DNA of 64,000 nucleotides from Burkholderiaceae bacterium (lineage in GTDB: Bacteria > Pseudomonadota > Gammaproteobacteria > Burkholderiales > Burkholderiaceae_E), in NCBI GenBank assembly GCA_021463505.1, contig JAJTYR010000004.1, positions 38,547 to 102,546 on the forward strand, given 5' to 3'. Under the pieces are notes generated by a model. The model saw nothing but the letters and a program-made list of their open reading frames with translations, made no database searches and was not told the DNA's origin. Numbering within the stretch: the stretch's first letter is position 1; the number at the start of each line of letters is the position of its first letter. The translations under genes were made by a program, and so were the position numbers. Of this stretch, positions 20,023 to 31,871 are shown piece after piece.

Positions 20023-22554
20023 CTATAGTGCAGATCCGTCGGCGGCGAGCAGGAAGGCGCGCGCCTGTTCGAAGCGCGTGCGCAACTCCTCCATGCGCAG
20101 CGACATCGCGCGACGGTCTGCGTGACGCACCAGCAGCGCGACCGTGTGCCGGCGGTTGATCCACGCGACCTTCAGATAGGTGCTGCTGGCGTCGCGCGCC
20201 ACCAGTTCGACCCAGTCGCCGCGCCGGATCTGCGCGAGCGCCTGTGCCGGATCGAGCGCGCGGCGCTGCGGGCTGGCCGGCAGGTCGCCGAGGTCGAGCG
20301 AGTCGAGGATCTCCAGCAGGCGCCGCTCCGTGCCCTCCTGCACGACAGGCGCTGGCGTTGTCGCCGGGGCAGGCAACGGTGTCGACAGCGGTGGCGGCGG
20401 TGGTGGTGCCGACGGCGGTGGCGGCGGCGTGGCAGCGACCGGCGGCGGCGCCGACGACGTGGCGGGCGGCGGTTTGTCTTCGGGGGCGATCGCCGTCTCG
20501 GCCAGCGGCTGCGCCAGCGTCGGCACCGCGCCCGTGGTGGCGGCACCGGGGCCGGCATCTGCGCCGTGACCCGCACGCGTGGACGCGCCGCGCTCGCGCT
20601 CGCGGCGTTGCATGCGCCTGAGGTGGATCAGGAACAACTCGTCGAAGAACGACTTGAATTCCTCGTCTTTCGCGCCGATCTCGCGCATACCCTGCGTCAT
20701 CAGGCGGATCAACGGCGGGATGCGCTGCGCGAGTTCACGGCGGCTGCGCCGCTCGTCATGCACGTCCAGGCTCCAGAGCAGGTCGTCGACCACCTGAAGC
20801 GAAAGCCGGTACTCGGCGCTCTCTTCGCCGTTGCGCAGTGCGGCGGTGCGCATGTGACGCAGCCAGACGTTGATCACGAAGTCGTGCACCGACTCGGGCG
20901 CCCGGTGCCGGACGAGCCGCTCCTCGAGCAGCGCACGCAGCTGCTCGGTGACCAGCCGCTCGCGCTCGCGGCTCGGGCGGCTGGCGTAGTCGCGACGGTT
21001 GCGTCGACCCGGTGTCTCTTCGAGGCTGCGGCGTTCACGCACCACGCGATCGATCAGCTGGCCGACGCTGCGCGCGGCACGCGAGTACTCCTTCTCCACC
21101 TGCCGGGCCATCACCGCCGAGCGCGATTGCAGCGCACTCGACACGATCTCGACCGCGCGCACCACGGTTTCGAGACGGCGGTACAGCTCGCTGCCGCGCA
21201 CGATATCCTCGCCGAACGCGGTCGAGATCGCGCCGAAGTGCTCGATCAGCTTGCGCAACGAACGCGGATCATCGCCGAGGTAGGCCGGATCGAGCAGCGC
21301 CAGCGCGACGGCCGGCTGCTGCAGGCGCCAGACCAGCGGCTTGGCGGCCTCCGGCAGGCGGCGATCGTCGATCACGTAGTCGAACATGGCCGACACCAGA
21401 TCGACCACCGCGACCTGCGCCGGCGCGGCACTGGCCTCGCGCATGCGCGTGCGCACGTTGCCGAAGAATTCGGCACGCGCCGCCCGGCTGTACGGCATCG
21501 CCCCGATCGCGTGCGCAAACGCCACTGCATCGCGCTCGATCTCAACGACCGGCTGCAGCGCGGGCAGCACCTGCAGGCGCTCGCCCGACGGAGCACCGGC
21601 CAATGGCGAGCTGCCGAGCGTCGCCGCGTCGCGCTCGGCCTGCAGCGCGATGCCCACCGGGCGCGGGACGCCACCGCCACGACGCTCGACGCCGGGCACT
21701 CCTGGCAGCGGTGGTGGCGGCGGCGTCGCCGATGCCTCGCCAGCTTCCGGCGACGCCGGCATCCGGCCGCCGTGTTCCGGGAGCGTCGGTGCAATCCCGC
21801 CGTCGCCGATCCGGTGGGGGTCGGATTCGCCAGCGGTGGCCTCCGCGGTCACAGGTGGCGCCTGCGGCGGCAGCGACTCCCCGGCCGGCAGCAGCAGTTC
21901 CGGCGACTGTGACGGCGGCTGCACCCCGGCCTCGTCGAGCAGCCGATCGGCACGCCCGATCGCCTCGGCGATCGGTGCCGCCAGCGTCGCCAGCGCCAGT
22001 TGCCGCAACGCCGCGCGCAGCCGCGCACCGTCGACGATGCCCGCCAGCGACGCAATCGCCGCGCCCGCAAGGGTGCGTGCGCCCAGCGGATTCATGTCGT
22101 CGTCGCCCCAGTCGCCAGCGATCACCTGCCGCACCCGTCCCACGTAGCGGGGATAGACGGTTCCGGCCTGATCGCGCACTGCGCGCGCAAGGTCGGCGGC
22201 CAGGATCTGCGTCTCCAGTTCCTCGTCGTCGATCAGCGCCAGCGCACGCGCATCCGCATCCTGGTCGGTGCGTCGCGAGAGTTCGAGGCAGCGGGTGGCG
22301 CGGCGGGCAAGCGCATCCGCGACCTGTGTCACCCGGGTCGCGCTCTCGCGGCGCAGCCGTTGGGCGGCGCCCAGCAGCGCCTGGCGATCGTGGCCGTCGA
22401 TCGCCCGATCGGCGACTGCATCGAGTTCGTCGGCAATCACCGGCAGCGCCTCGGTCACCGCTGCCGACAGCGCCTCGGCGAAGGACTCGCGGGCACGCGC
22501 GAGCAGCAGCGGACGCGGCGGAGGTCTCGGAAGCGAAAGGTCCGGTTCGGTCAT
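20023..22554 (-). CDS. DUF1631 family protein
   Basis: An 843-residue protein resembling the DUF1631 family of beta- and gammaproteobacteria (sometimes mislabelled thymidine phosphorylase). The ATG at 22554 (MTEPDLSLPRPPPRP) was chosen because resemblance begins there. The N-terminal half is helical (about residues 20-210). A Pro/Ala/Gly-rich linker follows (about 215-320), then a large helical core with DLVSAMFDYVIDD, and a long Pro-rich stretch (about 690-760). The C-terminal 80 residues (GDWVELVARDASSTYLKVAW, then MSLRMEEL) look like the PilZ-type barrel of this family, which suggests a c-di-GMP-linked role; the ligand-binding arginines are not clearly present. The function is unknown and the gene stands alone. 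Confidence 0.8.
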   Translation of the reverse strand: MTEPDLSLPRPPPRPLLLARARESFAEALSAAVTEALPVIADELDAVADRAIDGHDRQALLGAAQRLRRESATRVTQVADALARRATRCLELSRRTDQDADARALALIDDEELETQILAADLARAVRDQAGTVYPRYVGRVRQVIAGDWGDDDMNPLGARTLAGAAIASLAGIVDGARLRAALRQLALATLAAPIAEAIGRADRLLDEAGVQPPSQSPELLLPAGESLPPQAPPVTAEATAGESDPHRIGDGGIAPTLPEHGGRMPASPEAGEASATPPPPPLPGVPGVERRGGGVPRPVGIALQAERDAATLGSSPLAGAPSGERLQVLPALQPVVEIERDAVAFAHAIGAMPYSRAARAEFFGNVRTRMREASAAPAQVAVVDLVSAMFDYVIDDRRLPEAAKPLVWRLQQPAVALALLDPAYLGDDPRSLRKLIEHFGAISTAFGEDIVRGSELYRRLETVVRAVEIVSSALQSRSAVMARQVEKEYSRAARSVGQLIDRVVRERRSLEETPGRRNRRDYASRPSRERERLVTEQLRALLEERLVRHRAPESVHDFVINVWLRHMRTAALRNGEESAEYRLSLQVVDDLLWSLDVHDERRSRRELAQRIPPLIRLMTQGMREIGAKDEEFKSFFDELFLIHLRRMQRRERERGASTRAGHGADAGPGAATTGAVPTLAQPLAETAIAPEDKPPPATSSAPPPVAATPPPPPSAPPPPPPLSTPLPAPATTPAPVVQEGTERRLLEILDSLDLGDLPASPQRRALDPAQALAQIRRGDWVELVARDASSTYLKVAWINRRHTVALLVRHADRRAMSLRMEELRTRFEQARAFLLAADGSAL

Positions 22555-22861
22555 CGACTTCTTCTGGCGCGGGCCGCACAACCCGCGCTCCGGAACACCA
22601 GAGCGCGCAGCCGGGCTCGTTGCGACAGGAGCGATGCTATCGGAACCGCTCTGGCGGATCAGTGAACAAGTTAGCCGGTCGGGTGTCGATTCCTCCGGCA
22701 TGCGAGCCGAAAGACAGGACTTTCCGCACACGCGCGCACGTGCGGGATGCATTACACGCAACGCGCTCGCGATCGCGAGGCCGCTGGCGGCCTTCCGCCA
22801 ATGCGCCGCCGGGCTTCAGGCCCCGCAACCGGTCCATCGACCGGGCCGCGGGTTCAGCGGG
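22555..22861. other. 307-base intergenic stretch between thioesterase and DUF1631 genes
   Basis: Both neighbours are on the minus strand, so this holds the end of the thioesterase transcript and the start of the DUF1631 transcript. A 6-bp hairpin (22829-22844, CCGGTC/GACCGG) just after the thioesterase stop could mark a transcript end. A TTGTTCACT...GATAGCAT stretch on the minus strand (about 22635-22670) is a weak promoter candidate. I see no gene or RNA in it. Confidence 0.35.
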
Positions 22862-23284
22862 TCAGGCAACCAGATAGCGCTCGATGCCGGCGCGAAGCCC
22901 GGGTGGAAACGACACCGAGCGCAGCGAATCGACATTGGCCAGCACGAGAATGAGCTGTGCCCGCACCCTCGGCACGCCCCCGGCGACGCCTTCGATCCTC
23001 AAGCCCAGCGAACTGCGGCCGATCCGCTGCACCAGAAGCCTCATCGTGAGCATCTCGCCGATCTTGCTCGGGGACAGGAAATCGCATTCCACGCGCACCA
23101 TCGGCGTGCCGAGCCGCTGCCCGTAGACCATCTGCGCGTAGTCGTGCCGCAGCCCGTGGTTGAACCAGTCTTCGACCAGCTCGTTGAACAGGATGAAGTA
23201 CTGCGGGAAGAAGACGATGCCCGCCGGGTCGCAATGGTGAAAGCGGATCAGCTTGTCGCGCTCGAATGCCTTGCCTGTGTCCAC
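22862..23284 (-). CDS. 4-hydroxybenzoyl-CoA-type hotdog thioesterase
   Basis: This 140-residue single-hotdog acyl-CoA thioesterase has the 4HBT motif RFHHCDPAGIVFFPQYF at about residues 15-31. The aspartate of HCDPAGIVFFP corresponds to the catalytic Asp of 4-hydroxybenzoyl-CoA thioesterase, and the following helix (FNELVEDWFNHGL) is typical. I chose GTG 23284 because GTGGAG lies 8 bases before it; the longer open frame reads through tRNA-Ser and is not protein there. The substrate may be an aromatic or short acyl-CoA. It lies 71 bases after tRNA-Ser on the same strand. Confidence 0.88.
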   Translation of the reverse strand: MDTGKAFERDKLIRFHHCDPAGIVFFPQYFILFNELVEDWFNHGLRHDYAQMVYGQRLGTPMVRVECDFLSPSKIGEMLTMRLLVQRIGRSSLGLRIEGVAGGVPRVRAQLILVLANVDSLRSVSFPPGLRAGIERYLVA

Positions 23285-23355
23285 GCTGGGTCTCCACCCG
23301 GGCGCGGATCCGGTTGAACCCCATGCCGGCCCCGCGCGGGTATTACCGTGCAAGC

Positions 23356-23446
23356 TGGCGGAAAGGGTGGGATTCGAACCCACGTTACGGTGTAACCGTA
23401 AACCGGATTTCGAGTCCGGCGCATTCGACCACTCTGCCACCTTTCC
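23356..23446 (-). tRNA. tRNA-Ser (anticodon CGA)
   Basis: A 91-nt class II tRNA with an encoded CCA. The acceptor GGAAAGG pairs with CCTTTCC. The anticodon stem CCGGA/TCCGG holds the loop CTCGAAA, giving CGA for the UCG codon. A long variable arm (ACGGTTACACCGT type) and the T loop GTTCGAATC complete the fold. Confidence 0.97.
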
Positions 23447-23479
23447 GTGCCTCGCGCGGGCCGTCGCGCGAAGGCGCGC

Positions 23480-23488
23480 AGTATAGCA
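23480..23488 (-). promoter_or_regulatory. Extended -10 promoter of tRNA-Ser
   Basis: The minus strand reads TGCTATACT, an extended -10 element (TGn plus TATACT), about 33 bases before the tRNA 5' end. A clear -35 box is absent, as expected for extended -10 promoters. Confidence 0.6.
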
Positions 23489-23536
23489 AAGAGCGCCACG
23501 ACCGGACCGTGCCGACGCGGCGCCGCTGCGCTGCGC

Positions 23537-24943
<1,407 letters not shown>

Positions 24944-26380
24944 TTACCTGCGCGGTTCGCCTTCACCGGCGTGCGCATCGCGCGCGCGCAGTGCGGCAAG
25001 CCTTTCACCGATTTTCGCTTCCAGCCCCCGCTCGACCGGCTCGTAGAAGCGCTCCGGCTGGATACCGTCGGGGAAGTAGCGTTCGCCAGCCGCGTAACCC
25101 CCGCTTTCGTCGTGCGCGTAGCGATAGCCCCTGGCATAGCCCAGTTCCTTCATCAGGCGGGTCGGCGCATTGCGCAGGTGCATCGGGACCGGCGCCGAGC
25201 CGTGCTCACGCACGAAGGCGCGCGCGCGGTTCCACGCAACGTAGACCGCGTTGGACTTGGCCGCGCAGGCGAGGAAGACGATCGCCTGCGCGAGCGCGAG
25301 TTCGCCTTCCGGCGAGCCCAGGCGCTCGTAGACTTCGGCGGCGTCGAGCGCCAGCGCGAGCGCACGCGGATCGGCCAGGCCGATGTCTTCGCTGGCCATG
25401 CGCACGATGCGTCGCGCGAGGTAGCGCGGATCGGCGCCGCCGTCGATCATCCGCGCCAGCCAGTACAGCGACGCATCCGGGTCGGAGCCGCGCACCGACT
25501 TGTGCAGCGCGCTGATCTGGTCGTAGAAGGCCTCGCCGCCCTTGTCGAAGCGGCGCAGATCCTGCGAAAGCGCGTCCTCCAGGAACGTGCCGTCCACCGT
25601 CGTGCAACCCGCCGTGCGCGCCGCCCCGGCAACGATTTCGATCGCGTTGAGCAGACGGCGCGCATCGCCGTCGGCCCAGCCGACCAGGCGCTCGCGCGCC
25701 GCGGCATCGAAGCCGATCGCGGCTGCCGGCGGATGCTGCGCCATCACGTGCACGTCGACGCGCTGCGCTTCACCGGCGATTGCCCGCTCGAACAGCGCAT
25801 GCAGATCGGCCTTCGACAGCGGCTCGAGCACGTAGACGCGCGCACGCGACAGCAATGCGCCATTGACCTCGAACGACGGATTCTCGGTGGTCGCGCCGAT
25901 GAAGGTGAACAGCCCGCTTTCGACGTGCGGCAGGAAGGCGTCCTGCTGTGCCTTGTTGAAGCGGTGCACTTCGTCGACGAACAGGATCGTGCGCCGGCCG
26001 CGCTCGCGCGCCCGTTGCGCGGCACTTACGGCGTCGCGGATCTCCTTCACGCCACCGAGCACCGCCGGGATCGCGATGAACTGCGCGTCGAACGCGTCGG
26101 CCATCAGTCGCGCCAGCGTCGTCTTGCCGACACCCGGCGGGCCCCAGAAGATCATCGAGTGCGGGCGCCCCGACTCGAAGGCCACGCGCAGCGGCTTGCC
26201 CGGCCCGAGCAGGTGCGACTGCCCGATCACCGCGTCGAGCGATCGCGGTCGCAGCCGCTCGGCCAGCGGCGCGTCGTCGCCCACGGCGGGCGCGAACAGC
26301 TCGCCGCCGGCACCCGCAGGCCCGCTGCCCACCGCCGATGGCTCGGCCGCTGGCCTGTCAGGCGGCGCCCGGCGCGGCAT
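24944..26380 (-). CDS. rarA: Replication-associated recombination ATPase RarA (MgsA)
   Basis: This 478-residue clamp-loader-like AAA+ ATPase acts at stalled replication forks. Walker A is [14 protein letters not shown] (residues about 79-92), Walker B is [11 protein letters not shown], sensor 1 lies at [14 protein letters not shown], and the C-terminal tetramerisation part includes [20 protein letters not shown]. The start at ATG 26380 overlaps the end of the MFS gene by 23 bases; a start further inside the frame is also possible because the first 40 residues are Pro/Ala-rich. RarA next to serS is a conserved pairing. Confidence 0.93.
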   Translation of the reverse strand: MPRRAPPDRPAAEPSAVGSGPAGAGGELFAPAVGDDAPLAERLRPRSLDAVIGQSHLLGPGKPLRVAFESGRPHSMIFWGPPGVGKTTLARLMADAFDAQFIAIPAVLGGVKEIRDAVSAAQRARERGRRTILFVDEVHRFNKAQQDAFLPHVESGLFTFIGATTENPSFEVNGALLSRARVYVLEPLSKADLHALFERAIAGEAQRVDVHVMAQHPPAAAIGFDAAARERLVGWADGDARRLLNAIEIVAGAARTAGCTTVDGTFLEDALSQDLRRFDKGGEAFYDQISALHKSVRGSDPDASLYWLARMIDGGADPRYLARRIVRMASEDIGLADPRALALALDAAEVYERLGSPEGELALAQAIVFLACAAKSNAVYVAWNRARAFVREHGSAPVPMHLRNAPTRLMKELGYARGYRYAHDESGGYAAGERYFPDGIQPERFYEPVERGLEAKIGERLAALRARDAHAGEGEPRR

Positions 26381-27602
26381 CGCGCATCCGCGTCGCGCGG
26401 CCCGCCCTGAACGCACCGGCGATCAGCGTGGCCTGCGCGAAGGCGACGCCGACCCAGACCAGCGCCGGCATGCCCATGTCCATCATCACCCCGAAAATCG
26501 GCGGCGCGATCGACATGCCGACGTCGAGCCCCGAGTAGACGACGCCGTAGACGCGGCCGGTCGCCCCGGGAGGCGCCGCACGCCGGATCAGCATGTCGCG
26601 CGATGGATTGGCGATGCCGCCGCAAACACCCATCACGCCGAACAGCACCGGCACCGTCCAGCCCGGCCACGGCAGCAACGCAATGCTGACCGCCACCGCC
26701 GCCGCGAGGCCGAAGCACACACCGATGATGCGCTCGGCGCGGTGCGGGTCGCTCGCGAGGAATCCGCCGATGATCGTTCCGCCAGCACTGCCCAGCATGT
26801 AGATCGTCAGGCACAGCGCCACCCATTCGAGCGGCACGCCATGCAACAGCCGCGACGCCTCGGGGGCGAAGGTCTGCACCCCGCCCAGCGCCACGGCGTA
26901 GGCGAAGAAGAAGCCGAAGCTCAGCCACACCGCGGGCAGTCGCAGGAAGTCGAACGCACCGCCGGGTCCGCCGCGCCCCGCGACAGCGGCCCGCGCGTCG
27001 CGATGCACCTGTATTGCGAGCGCGCTGCGGTTCAGCCAGACCACGGCGAGCGCTGCGAGCGCCACCAGCGCTGCACCGGCGAAGGCTTCACGCCAGCCGG
27101 CGAATTGCGCGATGGTCACCACGAACACCGGCGCAGCCGCCCAGCCAAGGTTGCCCGTGATGCCATGCACCGCGTACGCGTGACCGAGCCGCGGCCCCGA
27201 CACCTTGCGATTGAGGATCGAGTAGTCGACCGGGTGAAACGACGCGTTGCCGACGCCGGCCAGCGCCGCACCCAGCATCAGTCCGGCGTAACCGGACGCG
27301 CTCGCGAGCACCGCCGCCGAAAGCGCGAACAGCGTGATCGCCCCGAGCATCACCGGCACCGGGCCGACCCGGTCGACGACGAATCCGGCAAGCGACTGCC
27401 CGATGCCGGAGATCACGAAGAAGACCGTCACCACGACGCCGAGCTCGGAGTACGACAGGCCGAACGCGTCCTTCAGCCACGGAAACAGCGGCGGCAGGAT
27501 CAGGTGGAAGAAGTGCGAGACGGCGTGCGCGATGCCGACGACCACGATGATGCGCGTGTCGCCGGAACCGGATGCGGGCGCCGCCGGTGCCACGCTGCTC
27601 AT
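26358..27602 (-). CDS. MFS transporter (fosmidomycin-resistance-like group)
   Basis: A 414-residue major facilitator with about 12 membrane helices and no long loops. The first helix region ([20 protein letters not shown]) and the following loop ([14 protein letters not shown], an MFS motif A variant) resemble the Fsr-like and related export groups. The substrate is unknown. It starts at ATG 27602, 9 bases after GGAG. It lies 56 bases after the DSD1-type enzyme and overlaps rarA, so the pair sits inside the usual lolA-rarA run. Confidence 0.85.
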   Translation of the reverse strand: MSSVAPAAPASGSGDTRIIVVVGIAHAVSHFFHLILPPLFPWLKDAFGLSYSELGVVVTVFFVISGIGQSLAGFVVDRVGPVPVMLGAITLFALSAAVLASASGYAGLMLGAALAGVGNASFHPVDYSILNRKVSGPRLGHAYAVHGITGNLGWAAAPVFVVTIAQFAGWREAFAGAALVALAALAVVWLNRSALAIQVHRDARAAVAGRGGPGGAFDFLRLPAVWLSFGFFFAYAVALGGVQTFAPEASRLLHGVPLEWVALCLTIYMLGSAGGTIIGGFLASDPHRAERIIGVCFGLAAAVAVSIALLPWPGWTVPVLFGVMGVCGGIANPSRDMLIRRAAPPGATGRVYGVVYSGLDVGMSIAPPIFGVMMDMGMPALVWVGVAFAQATLIAGAFRAGRATRMRDAAPGAA

Positions 27603-27658
27603 CGAAAGGAACTCCGGCTGGTCGTCGAAGCTGCCAGCTTACCGCAGCCGCGGGAAGT

Positions 27659-28849
27659 TCACCGCGACGCGCCGCGCGGCAGCACCGGCCAGACGGCCTC
27701 GACCCGCTCGCCGCGACAGGCGATCACCCAGTCGTGCAGGTTCACGGTCGGATCGCAGTGCCCCGGATCGAGCACGCACCGCTGACCCGGCTTCGGCGCC
27801 GGTGCGGACCGCAGTACCGGTGGGCCGCCAGCCCCGCCGCCATCGGGTGCAGACGCTTCGCCTGCAGCCGCGTCCGGCTCGATCACCGTGTGCTCGTCGG
27901 AGACGCCGCGCACCCGCCAGCCGGGCAGGCGCAACGCCGGCGACCCGGAGTCGACCGACACCGCCTTCAGGCCGCCGTCGAGCACCGCATGCCCGGCGCG
28001 CACGCTCATCACCGACATCATGACGCCGATCGCCTGGCGCATGGCCGGCGCCGTCGCATCCGGCTCGTTGGCACGGTAATCGAGATCCATCAGCGCGTAC
28101 GAGCCCGGCTGGATCTCGGTGTAGACGCCCGACGCCGTCTCGTACGCGAACGTGCCGGTGCCGCCACCGCTCACCTCGCGGCAGTCCAGGCCGGCGCTGC
28201 GCAGCGTGTCACGCGCCAGCGCCGCCTGCCGTGCAGCCGCCGCGATCACCTGCGAACGCGTCTGCGCAGCACGCAGGTGCTGCGCGCCGCCGTGGTAGGC
28301 CTGCAGCCCGCGCAGCCGCAGCGCGGGCGCGCTCGCCGCGACTGCCCGGGCCAGCGCCACCACTTCGTCGATCGTGCTCGCGCCGCAGCGCCCCTGGCCG
28401 ACGTCGAGTTCGATCAGCACGTCGACACGCGCATCCGCTCGCGTGCAGGCGCGCGCCAGCGCCGCCACCGCGCCGGGGTGATCGACGCAGACCGCGAGCC
28501 GCACGCGGCGCGCCAGTTGCGCCAGCCGGTCGAGCTTGGCCGGATCGACGATTTCGTTGCTGATCAGGATGTCGGCGATGCCGGCTGCGGCGAAGCCTTC
28601 GGCCTCGCCCACTTTCTGGCAACAGATGCCCACTGCGCCCGCGGCCACCTGCCTGCGGGCGATCTCAGGACAGCGGTGCGCCTTGCCGTGCGCGCGCACC
28701 CGGACACCGCGTGCCGCCGCATGCGCGTGCAGCGCCGCGACGTTGGCTTCGAAAGCATCGAGATCGAGCACCAGCGCGGGCGTGTCGATGCGCGTGAGCG
28801 GATCACCTGGCGCGGCCGGCGGCGCCAGGACGCTACTGCTCGACGACAT
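27659..28849 (-). CDS. DSD1-type PLP enzyme (D-threonine/3-hydroxy-D-aspartate aldolase or D-serine dehydratase family)
   Basis: This 396-residue protein is a fold-type III PLP enzyme related to alanine racemase. The Schiff-base lysine is Lys56 in RAHGKAHRCPEIA, and the C-terminal metal-binding pair is His364/Cys365 in PGHCDPTVNLHDW, a signature of the zinc- or metal-dependent D-threonine aldolase and D-serine dehydratase group. An insertion of about 25 residues, rich in Ala, Gly and Pro, precedes the metal site, which is unusual for the family. It probably acts on a D-hydroxy amino acid. The start overlaps lolA by 17 bases, suggesting coupled translation, and the MFS gene follows. Confidence 0.85.
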   Translation of the reverse strand: MSSSSSVLAPPAAPGDPLTRIDTPALVLDLDAFEANVAALHAHAAARGVRVRAHGKAHRCPEIARRQVAAGAVGICCQKVGEAEGFAAAGIADILISNEIVDPAKLDRLAQLARRVRLAVCVDHPGAVAALARACTRADARVDVLIELDVGQGRCGASTIDEVVALARAVAASAPALRLRGLQAYHGGAQHLRAAQTRSQVIAAAARQAALARDTLRSAGLDCREVSGGGTGTFAYETASGVYTEIQPGSYALMDLDYRANEPDATAPAMRQAIGVMMSVMSVRAGHAVLDGGLKAVSVDSGSPALRLPGWRVRGVSDEHTVIEPDAAAGEASAPDGGGAGGPPVLRSAPAPKPGQRCVLDPGHCDPTVNLHDWVIACRGERVEAVWPVLPRGASR

Positions 28850-29471
28850 CGACGCCCTTCGGCGGCACGTACCTGAACAGTTCGGGCGCTGGCGCGCCGT
28901 TGCGCACGATGGCCTGAAACCCGAACACCGTGGTGCGCCCGAACGCGTCCGCCACCTGCATCGTCACCGGCAGGCCGTCGCGCATGCCCAGCGTGATGCG
29001 CTCGAAACCCGCCTCCTTGCTGCGCGGCAACGCCTCGACCCACTCGAGGCCGTCGCGCGGCGCCAGCTCGCGCAGCGCGAAATCGCGCTCCAGGTCGGCA
29101 TCGCCAAAGAGGATCGCCGCCGGCGTCGAAACGAGCGAATCGGACATCGGTCGCACCGTGGCCTGGTTCAGGTCCCGGTCGTAGAACCAGAGCCGCTGGC
29201 CGTCGGCGACCAGCAGCTGCTCGAAGGGTTTGCGCACCTCCCAGCGAAAGCGCCCGGGGCGGGCGAACGCGAAGTCCCCGCTGCCCGATTCGGCCACACT
29301 GCCATCGACGCGCATCACCTTCTGCGTGAATTCGCCGCGCGCTGCGCGGGTCTCGGCCAGGAAGGTGCGCAGTTGCGCGAGCGCCGCTGCGCGCACCGCC
29401 GGGGCGAACACGCCCCCTGCCAGCAGCACGGCCAGCGACAACGCCGCAATGCACCGGCGCCGCCCGGGCAT
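28833..29471 (-). CDS. lolA: Outer-membrane lipoprotein carrier protein LolA
   Basis: This 212-residue periplasmic chaperone carries lipoproteins from LolCDE to LolB. A Sec signal peptide covers about residues 1-28 (ALSLAVLLAGGVFAPAVRAA). The mature protein shows LolA features: GEFTQKV, the strand FARPGRFRWEVRKPFEQLLV and LWFYDRDLNQATVRPM. It starts in a TGATG overlap with the ftsK stop, so the two are translationally coupled, an arrangement common in betaproteobacteria. Confidence 0.95.
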   Translation of the reverse strand: MPGRRRCIAALSLAVLLAGGVFAPAVRAAALAQLRTFLAETRAARGEFTQKVMRVDGSVAESGSGDFAFARPGRFRWEVRKPFEQLLVADGQRLWFYDRDLNQATVRPMSDSLVSTPAAILFGDADLERDFALRELAPRDGLEWVEALPRSKEAGFERITLGMRDGLPVTMQVADAFGRTTVFGFQAIVRNGAPAPELFRYVPPKGVDVVEQ

Positions 29472-31846
29472 CAGGCGTCCTGCGACGACGGGACCAGCAG
29501 GTCGCGGTTGCCGTTGGATGCCATCGCGGAGACCAGTCCCGACTTCTCCATCTGCTCGAGCAGGCGTGCGGCGCGGTTGTAGCCGATGCGCAGATGGCGC
29601 TGCACCAGCGAGATCGACGCGCGCTTGTGCCGCAGCACGACCGACACCGCCTGGTCGTACATCGGATCGGCCTCGCCGTCGATACCGGCCTCGGCCAGCG
29701 TCTGCGCGAGGCCACCGAAGCCGACCGCGCTGCCCGGGTCGGCTTCCTCGGGCACGCCGCCCTCGAGGATGCCCTCGACGTACTGCGGCTCGGCCAGTTG
29801 CCGCCAGTGCTCGACCACCTTGTGCACCTCGCCGTCGGCGACAAACGCGCCGTGCACGCGCACCGGCACGCCCCCGCCCGGCGGCAGGTAGAGCATGTCG
29901 CCCTGGCCGAGCAGCGACTCGGCCCCCATCTGGTCGAGAATGGTGCGCGAGTCGATCTTCGAGGACACCTGGAACGCGATCCGCGTCGGGATGTTCGCCT
30001 TGATGAGCCCGGTGATCACGTCCACCGAAGGCCGCTGGGTGGCGAGGATCAGGTGGATGCCGGCTGCGCGCGCCTTCTGCGCCAGGCGCGCGATCAGCTC
30101 CTCGATCTTCTTGCCGACCACCATCATCAGGTCGGCGAGTTCGTCGATGACCACGACGATCTGCGGCAGTCGCCCGAGGGGCTCGGGCGCGTCGGGCGTG
30201 AGCGAGAACGGGTTCGGGACCAGCTGCTCGCGCTTTTCGGCCTCGGCGATCCGGTGGTTGTAGCCCGAGAGGTTACGCACGCCGAGCCGGCTCATCAGGC
30301 GGTAGCGCCGCTCCATTTCGGCCACGCACCAGTTCAGCGCGTTGCCCGCCTGGCGCATGTCGGTGACCACCGGCGCCAGCAGGTGCGGAATGCCCTCGTA
30401 CGTGCTCATCTCGAGCATCTTCGGGTCGATGAGGATCATCCGCACCTGCGTGGGGTCGCTCTTGTAGAGCAGCGACAGCAGCATCGCGTTGATGCCCACC
30501 GATTTGCCCGAGCCGGTGGTGCCGGCCACCAGCAGGTGCGGCATCTTCGCCAGGTCGACCACCATGGCGTTGCCGGCAATGTCCTTGCCCAGCGCCAGCG
30601 TGAGGGGCGACGCACTGGTGGCGTAGACCTGCGAGGCGAGGATCTCGGACAGGCGCACCGTCTGGCGCCGCGCGTTGGGTAACTCGAGCCCCATCAGGTT
30701 CTTGCCGGGGATCGTCTCGACCACCCGGATCGACACCAGCGACAGCGCGCGCGCGAGGTCTTTCGACAGGTTGACGATCTGGCTGCCCTTGACGCCGGTG
30801 GCCGGTTCGATTTCGTAGCGGGTGATGACCGGACCCGGATAGGCAGCGACCACGTTGGCCGCGACGTTGAAGTCGGAGAGCTTCTTTTCGATGAGCCGTG
30901 ACGTGTATTCGAGTGTCTCCTGCGAGACCCCTTCGGCGGCCACCGGCGGCTCGTCGAGCAGCGCCACTGGCGGCAATTGCGTGTCCGCCGGCAGGTCGAC
31001 GAACAGCACGCTCTGCCGCTCGGCCTCGGCGCGCTCGGAGCGCTCGATGCGCGCCACCGGCACCTCGATGCGTACCGGCTCGGGGTCATCGTCGAGGATG
31101 CGCCGCTTCACCTGCACCTGTTCGTCGCGCTCGGTGGCGGCCACCTCGCCGATGCGCCGGTCGCGCCGCACCACCACTGCCTGCACCAGACGCTGCGCGG
31201 ACCATTCGAGCGCGAGACCGATGCGTTCGAAGATCGTCAGCCACGACCAGCCGCTCCACAGGCTGAAGCCCGCGGCCACCAGCACCAGCAGCACCAGCGT
31301 GCCGCCGACGGGGCCCAGCGCGACGAACAGCGGATCGGTGATCAGCGCGCCGACGATGCCGCCAGGGCCCATCGGCAGGTCGGCCTGCAGACTGTGCAGG
31401 CGCGCCGATTCGATGCCCACGCCGCCCATCAGCAGCAGGCCGAAGCCGACCCAGCGTTCCCAGGCAAAGCGCTGCGTGGCCACCGCGTCGGGCGCGCTCG
31501 CGCGCAGCGTGCGCAGGCCGCGCAACACCGAGACACCCAGGACCATGACCAGCAGGTAGGCACTCAGGCCGAACAGGTAGAGCAGCAGATCGGCGAACCA
31601 GGCGCCGACCCGCCCGCCGGCGTTGGAGACCACGCGCCCCACCACCGCGTGCGACCAGCCGGGGTCGGCTTTGTCGTAGCTGAGCAGGATCAACAGCAGG
31701 AACGCGCCCAGCGCGGCCAGCGCGATCCACAGCGCCTCCTGCACCAGACGCAGCGCACGCGCAGGCAGCCCGAGCCTGGCAGCGGACGGACTGCGCGCCG
31801 ATGCCGTCCTGCCGGAGGACACGGGCACTGCGGCGGCGCGGGCCAT
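29471..31846 (-). CDS. ftsK: DNA translocase FtsK
   Basis: This 791-residue septal DNA pump clears the chromosome terminus and activates XerCD. Four N-terminal membrane helices (about residues 30-180) are followed by a short linker, shorter than in E. coli. The motor has Walker [16 protein letters not shown] (about residue 445) and Walker [15 protein letters not shown]. The C-terminal gamma winged helix ([20 protein letters not shown] to the end) reads the KOPS polar sequences. The ATG is at 31846, 25 bases after the CRP-like gene ends. It leads the coupled ftsK-lolA pair. Confidence 0.96.
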   Translation of the reverse strand: MARAAAVPVSSGRTASARSPSAARLGLPARALRLVQEALWIALAALGAFLLLILLSYDKADPGWSHAVVGRVVSNAGGRVGAWFADLLLYLFGLSAYLLVMVLGVSVLRGLRTLRASAPDAVATQRFAWERWVGFGLLLMGGVGIESARLHSLQADLPMGPGGIVGALITDPLFVALGPVGGTLVLLVLVAAGFSLWSGWSWLTIFERIGLALEWSAQRLVQAVVVRRDRRIGEVAATERDEQVQVKRRILDDDPEPVRIEVPVARIERSERAEAERQSVLFVDLPADTQLPPVALLDEPPVAAEGVSQETLEYTSRLIEKKLSDFNVAANVVAAYPGPVITRYEIEPATGVKGSQIVNLSKDLARALSLVSIRVVETIPGKNLMGLELPNARRQTVRLSEILASQVYATSASPLTLALGKDIAGNAMVVDLAKMPHLLVAGTTGSGKSVGINAMLLSLLYKSDPTQVRMILIDPKMLEMSTYEGIPHLLAPVVTDMRQAGNALNWCVAEMERRYRLMSRLGVRNLSGYNHRIAEAEKREQLVPNPFSLTPDAPEPLGRLPQIVVVIDELADLMMVVGKKIEELIARLAQKARAAGIHLILATQRPSVDVITGLIKANIPTRIAFQVSSKIDSRTILDQMGAESLLGQGDMLYLPPGGGVPVRVHGAFVADGEVHKVVEHWRQLAEPQYVEGILEGGVPEEADPGSAVGFGGLAQTLAEAGIDGEADPMYDQAVSVVLRHKRASISLVQRHLRIGYNRAARLLEQMEKSGLVSAMASNGNRDLLVPSSQDA

Positions 31847-31871
31847 CGCGATTGTCGACTCCCCTGCCCGC

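Noticed and set aside
23285..23440. Longer N-terminus for the thioesterase
   Set aside because: The first residues are a translation of tRNA-Ser; the hotdog fold and a good ribosome-binding site support GTG 23284.
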